From positions 8,712,001-8,776,000 of the forward strand of contig JARDYH010000005.1 in assembly GCA_029215795.1 (NCBI GenBank): DNA of 64,000 nucleotides, given 5' to 3'. The translations under genes and the position numbers were made by a program. The stretch is from Anniella stebbinsi. Taxonomy: Eukaryota > Chordata > Lepidosauria > Squamata > Anniellidae. The notes below the pieces were generated by a model. It saw nothing but the letters and a program-made list of their open reading frames with translations, was not told the origin of the DNA and ran no database searches. This document shows positions 49,705-64,000 of this stretch, piece after piece (position 1 is the stretch's first letter; the number at the start of each line of letters is the position of its first letter).

Positions 49705-50245
49705 CTAGAGTTGGAAGACCTAAAGATGGTAGTGCACACGCTGGTAACTTTGAGGCTCGACTTCTGCAACGCGCTGTACATAGGGCTACTTCTGTGCCTA
49801 GTTCAGAAACTTCAACTACTTCAAAATATGGCAGCCAGGTTGGTCACCGGTACACCTAGGGGTGACCATATTACACCAGCTTTAAAATCACTCCACTGGC
49901 TGCCAATTAGTTTCCGGGCGAAGTATAAAGTGTTGGTTGTTACCTTTAAAGCCCTACATGATTTGGGTCCAAGTCACCTGCGGGATTGCCTTCTCCTGTA
50001 CAATCCGCCCCACACACTCAGGTCCTCTGGGAAGAATTTACTACAGTCAGCAAAAACTAGGCTGACAACCGTTACCCAGAGGACCTTCTCTTCTACCGCT
50101 CCCAGACTGTGGAATGGCCTGCCAGAAGAGATTCGACAACTTAACATATGTATTTTATGGTGTTTTGTATTTGTTGCTGTACCCCGCCTTGATCCAGAGG
50201 GAGAAGCGGGTAAGAAATAAATTTATTATTATTATTATTACAAAT
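49705..50245 (+). pseudogene. LINE reverse transcriptase C-terminus with 3' tail (CR1/L2 group)
   Basis: A 169-residue frame (49711-50220) carries LDFCNALYIGL, KLQLLQNMAARLVTG, HITPALKSLHWLPISFR, TFKALHDLGPSHL and APRLWNGLPEEIRQ. These are conserved landmarks of the C-terminal region of CR1/L2-type non-LTR retrotransposon ORF2. ACCCCGCCTTGATCCAGAGG and an AATAAATTTATTATTATT tail follow, as expected of an LINE 3' end. It is strongly 5'-truncated but the remaining frame is open, so it is fairly young. Exact clade uncertain. Confidence 0.8.
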
Positions 50246-50344
50246 GTATGAAAACACAATTAAAACACAGCAATAACAGAGTAAAAACATCCAACATGCT
50301 TACAAGACAAAGGTCTACTTGAATAAATAGGTCTTTGCCTGCCA

Positions 50345-50770
50345 GCAGAACAGCCAAAAACAAACCTAGCCTCTCTCAGCAGGGAGTTTCACAACTTGGG
50401 AGCGGTCACCTTGAAGGCCCTCTTTCACGTCATCACCAAACACCTCTGAAAGCGGCAATCTCAACAGGGTCTCTTCCAAAGACCTTAAAACCTGAGTAGG
50501 CTCATATGGGAGAGTGCGGTCTTTCAGGTAGCATGGTCCCAAGCCATATAGGGCTTTATAGGTCATAACCAGCACTTCGAATTCTGCCCAGAAACAGACC
50601 AGTAGCCAGTGAAGTTATTTACAGGCCGATTAACTGTCTGGCAGCAGCATTCTGGATCAGCTGAAGTTTCTGAACAGTTTTCAAACGCAGCCCCGCATAG
50701 AGCATGTTACAGTACTCCAAATAGGAAGTAACTGAGGCCTGTGTGACCATGGCACATGTTGATGTCACAA
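50345..50770 (-). pseudogene. LINE reverse transcriptase C-terminal remnant, frameshifted
   Basis: The minus strand reads YLEYCNMLYAGLRLK and KLQLIQNAAARQLIG. After a frame change it reads TYKALYGLGPCYLKD and LPYEPTQVLR. The order matches the plus-strand copy at 49711, so this is the same region of a related LINE in the opposite orientation. The frame is broken between the two blocks. Confidence 0.75.
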
Positions 50771-51380
50771 ACTGCTGTAAAAACCATGTGGGTTGCTGCA
50801 GCCAATTGCATTAAAGTAACAATGTAGACAAACGAAGCTAGCAAGGGCAAAGGAGGAAGAAAATGGCGCCAAGTAGCAAGCAGTGGCCTGGGGAACAAAT
50901 TAGCATTGAAATAATGCAATAGTTCAATGGGGTATCAGATATTCAGGACAAGCATTGAAATAAGAGAGTAATCTGTGCAGCCATACTTTCCTACGCAAAA
51001 GGCAAGCTGTGGAAATCATTGAAAGAAACCATTCCTTGGCCACTGGAATCCTACTCAGCTTCCAAGATGGCGCCAGACATTGCCTAGAAGTCTTCAAGCT
51101 TAACTGCTTAACCACAAGGGCTGGAAATTTTCTTTTTTTATCAAAAGAAGAGAAGTGACCTAAGGCATTTTAGTTCTATGTTGTTAGGAAAACCCCCACT
51201 CCCGCCCAAAACACATTTAGTGTCTATTAGAATATGCTATGATCCCACAGAAGCAGAGCAAAAATAAAGAAAAGGGTATTGGGAGCAAAATTCAGCTCAG
51301 ATTATTATGATGATATCTCTTTCTAGTCCTGGCGGTTTTTCTAGACGGACATGACAGGCTGTGCCAGGTCATGCTGTCTT

Positions 51381-51761
51381 TTATTGATTCAGGAATTTCC
51401 TGACAATTGAGCATGTTTTAATTATGACTGCTTTCTGGATGTTGGTGTAGATGTATTCTGGTAGGCCCAGTCTTTGGAGGTTTTCTGTATATTTTTTTGA
51501 TGTGATGCCGGTGACTGATGTGACTAATGGGATAATTGTGACCTTTTCCTGTTGCCATAGTTCTTTGACTTCCATGGCCAGTAGTGTAGATTTGTTTATC
51601 TTTTCTTCCTTTTCAACAACATTTTTGTCATTCTGTATTGTTATGTCGATGAGGTATGTGTTTTTTTCTTTTTTGTCTATGAACGTTATGTCTGGTTGGT
51701 TGCAAGGTATTGTCTTGTCTGTATGAATAATAATAATTATTATACTTGAAAAATATACCAC
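51381..51761 (-). pseudogene. Non-LTR retrotransposon fragment with restriction-like endonuclease motif (R2/R4-type)
   Basis: An open frame of 126 residues contains IHTDKTIPCNQPDITFIDKK then NTYLIDITIQND, later VKELWQQEKVTIIPLVTSVT and LPEYIYTNIQKAVIIKTCSI, ending VRKFLN. PD followed by 14 residues and D fits the PD-X(12-14)-D core of the C-terminal endonuclease of R2/R4-type LINEs. ATAATAATAATTATTA lies at its upstream end and more AT repeats at its downstream end. It is truncated with no reverse transcriptase nearby. It is not a host gene. Confidence 0.65.
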
Positions 51762-52439
51762 TCTCAGAAGCCAGAGGGTTGAATGAAAATACTTTTCCAG
51801 TGGTCAAGGCTTTAACTGCCCATGTAGCTCCTTTCCATTCCCCATGGCTAGCAGTATCAGGATAAATTAGTAAAATAGCAAATAGTCAAGCAAATTAAGA
51901 ATTGTAATATTGATTTTAAAAAACAACTATGTATTATTTATATGAGTTGCAGAATTTGGTGTTCCTCAGTATGGAACTGGCTTGCGTGAGCACAGAATTT
52001 TAGGTTGTTTTGAAGCTTGGAGTACACACAGTTCTGAAAATAATTCATTTGTTTAGCAGGTCCATCAAGGTCGGCAACCATTCTGCATCAAATCAAACCA
52101 TCCGGCATGGTGCGAAGACAGGGAAACTGTCCCCTGCTAAATTACAGGGCAGTTCAGCTGCTAGCAGGGAACACATTTCTCTCAAAGACACCTTTGCCTT
52201 GAAAGTACATACTTCCCTCGAACACTGTTTCATATAAGGACCCTGTTAGTAAATTGCATCCAGCCCCGACAGGTTTGCCGGCGCACACTTGAGATCTACT
52301 GCTTCCAGGATTTATGGGGCAGTGGGGGTGGAGGAGAACATTCAGGAGACTCGGCGACATTGGCCCAACCTTGGCACGTCTAGATAAAAAGAATTAATGT
52401 GCTCCATCACCACCAAGTCCCCAACATTCCGTAAGAACA

Positions 52440-53003
52440 AAGCAACAGAAGACGGAAGTAACATATTTTAATTACAATCACACACAGAAACACACACATG
52501 ATATCAGGTTAGGGGGGGGAAAAAAAGCAAAATCTGGTGCCACACCTTAAAAGGTGAGACCTCGGCACGAGAGGAGCCCTCGTGAAACCAACATTATTTT
52601 GGTCCTCTAAAGAGTTTCAAAAGCTAATTAAGTTACACAGGAGGAAGTATATTCCTCCATTTCTCTTCCCCGACACAGCAATTAGAGATGCTGCCTTTGG
52701 AATTTAAAAAAAAAGGGGGGGGGGAGCTCTACAGCTACAGTTTGGGGGAAAGGTGGGTTCATTGGGGAACTCCGTGCCATTACAGACACAGAGGTGATCC
52801 CCCACACCCAGCAGGGATACCCCTCCATGCCTTGAAAATTTTAGGTAGCTCCCCCATCCCCATCCCACAAACCCATTAAAAATTCTGAAGGAGAGATAAA
52901 GGTCGGGCAACGGTTTAAGGCCTTTGGAGGGCAGGAAAGAGTGGGGCAGGGGGAGAAAAGGTTGTGAAATGATGAGCCCAGCTTCTTCTGTCTCCCCCTG
53001 CTT
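52440..53003 (-). other. SMC1A: Proximal SMC1A 3' UTR (extent unknown)
   Basis: Sequence downstream of the SMC1A stop on the minus strand is non-coding. A minus-strand ATTAAA (plus-strand 52467-52472) is a possible weak polyadenylation signal. Mammalian SMC1A 3' UTRs run to several kilobases, so the true end may be further left. The boundary is therefore a guess. Confidence 0.35.
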
Positions 53004-63671
<10,668 letters not shown>

Positions 63672-64000
63672 TCAAAACAGGGGGCGTCGCTCGGGGGAGC
63701 TGAGAAACTGACATTAGGGATCTCCCCCATGCCCTCTAAATGTGCCCTTTAACCAATTTGGAAAATGGCAAAATTGGGGCTTCAGAGTTTAGACCTGGGG
63801 GGGTGGGGGTGGGACGGGCGCAACGTGAAGTTCAGCAATGACAATGCACATCACAATAACTCAGGTGGCCTTTCAAAGGGTCCTGTTGTTTTTGCTACAA
63901 CATACTAATGTAGCTCATCTTTTGGAAGGCTCTCCACTCTTCAGTATAATGCTGTCTACCCAAAAGCAGGCTTGCAGCAGGTTCTCACAAACCCCAACAG

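Larger units (their letters stand above)
35751..52439. other. Spacer between SMC1A and IQSEC2, repeat-rich
   Basis: This lies between the SMC1A 3' end and the IQSEC2 promoter. No open reading frame here resembles a host gene. It contains the MITE cluster, LINE remnants, MIR-like and microsatellite sequences listed separately. Nothing nameable was seen in about 37260-38040, 38800-40700, 40750-41340, 42215-43225, 43460-45120, 46300-49440 and 51765-52440, apart from short scattered repeat fragments. The distal SMC1A 3' UTR may occupy part of the right end. Confidence 0.6.

Overview
This is a window of animal nuclear DNA, most likely from a squamate reptile (lizard or snake). It has split genes with GT/AG introns, one CpG island, many CR1-type LINE 3' ends, tRNA-derived SINEs resembling the Sauria SINE class, MIR-like SINEs and many short palindromic DNA transposons. 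No rRNA, stand-alone tRNA gene, CRISPR array, prokaryotic operon or recognisable provirus was seen. The squamate call rests on the repeat landscape and is an inference. The gene assignments rest on exon translations compared with remembered vertebrate orthologues.

Two protein genes are supported, both incomplete and both on the minus strand. The first is exon 1 of IQSEC2 (BRAG1, an ARF guanine nucleotide exchange factor of excitatory synapses). Its coding part is 34191-34933, with a CpG-island promoter and 5' UTR at about 34934-35750. The second is the 3' part of SMC1A, a core cohesin ATPase subunit. Twelve exons between 53004 and 63656 encode 501 residues plus the stop. Counted back from the stop, they match residues 733-1233 of the 1233-residue human protein. 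The upstream SMC1A exons lie beyond the right edge and the remaining IQSEC2 exons beyond the left edge. The order and orientation (IQSEC2 then SMC1A, same strand) match the human Xp11.22 neighbourhood.

Layout: 1-34190 is inferred to be IQSEC2 intron 1. It is non-coding and filled with scattered repeats. 34191-35750 is IQSEC2 exon 1 and its CpG island. 35751 to about 53003 is the spacer between the genes and includes the SMC1A 3' UTR of unknown extent. It holds a cluster of about 315-bp palindromic MITEs (35.9-45.4 kb), a nested transposon at 41.3-42.2 kb and three LINE coding remnants (49.7-51.8 kb). 53004-63656 is SMC1A. Its introns contain a hAT-type MITE with an 8-bp target-site duplication, other terminal-inverted-repeat elements close to splice sites, a SINE, and a ten-copy 47-bp minisatellite (62714-63183).

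The most unusual material is repeat biology. The clearest cases are a two-tier palindromic MITE family flanked by TA, small SMC1A introns expanded by DNA transposons that lie within 22-45 bp of splice sites, a minisatellite open in all six frames, and a LINE fragment with a restriction-like-endonuclease motif. IQSEC2 exon 1 also encodes an expanded Tyr-Gln-Asn-Arg repeat tract. I found no evidence of a new multi-gene system.
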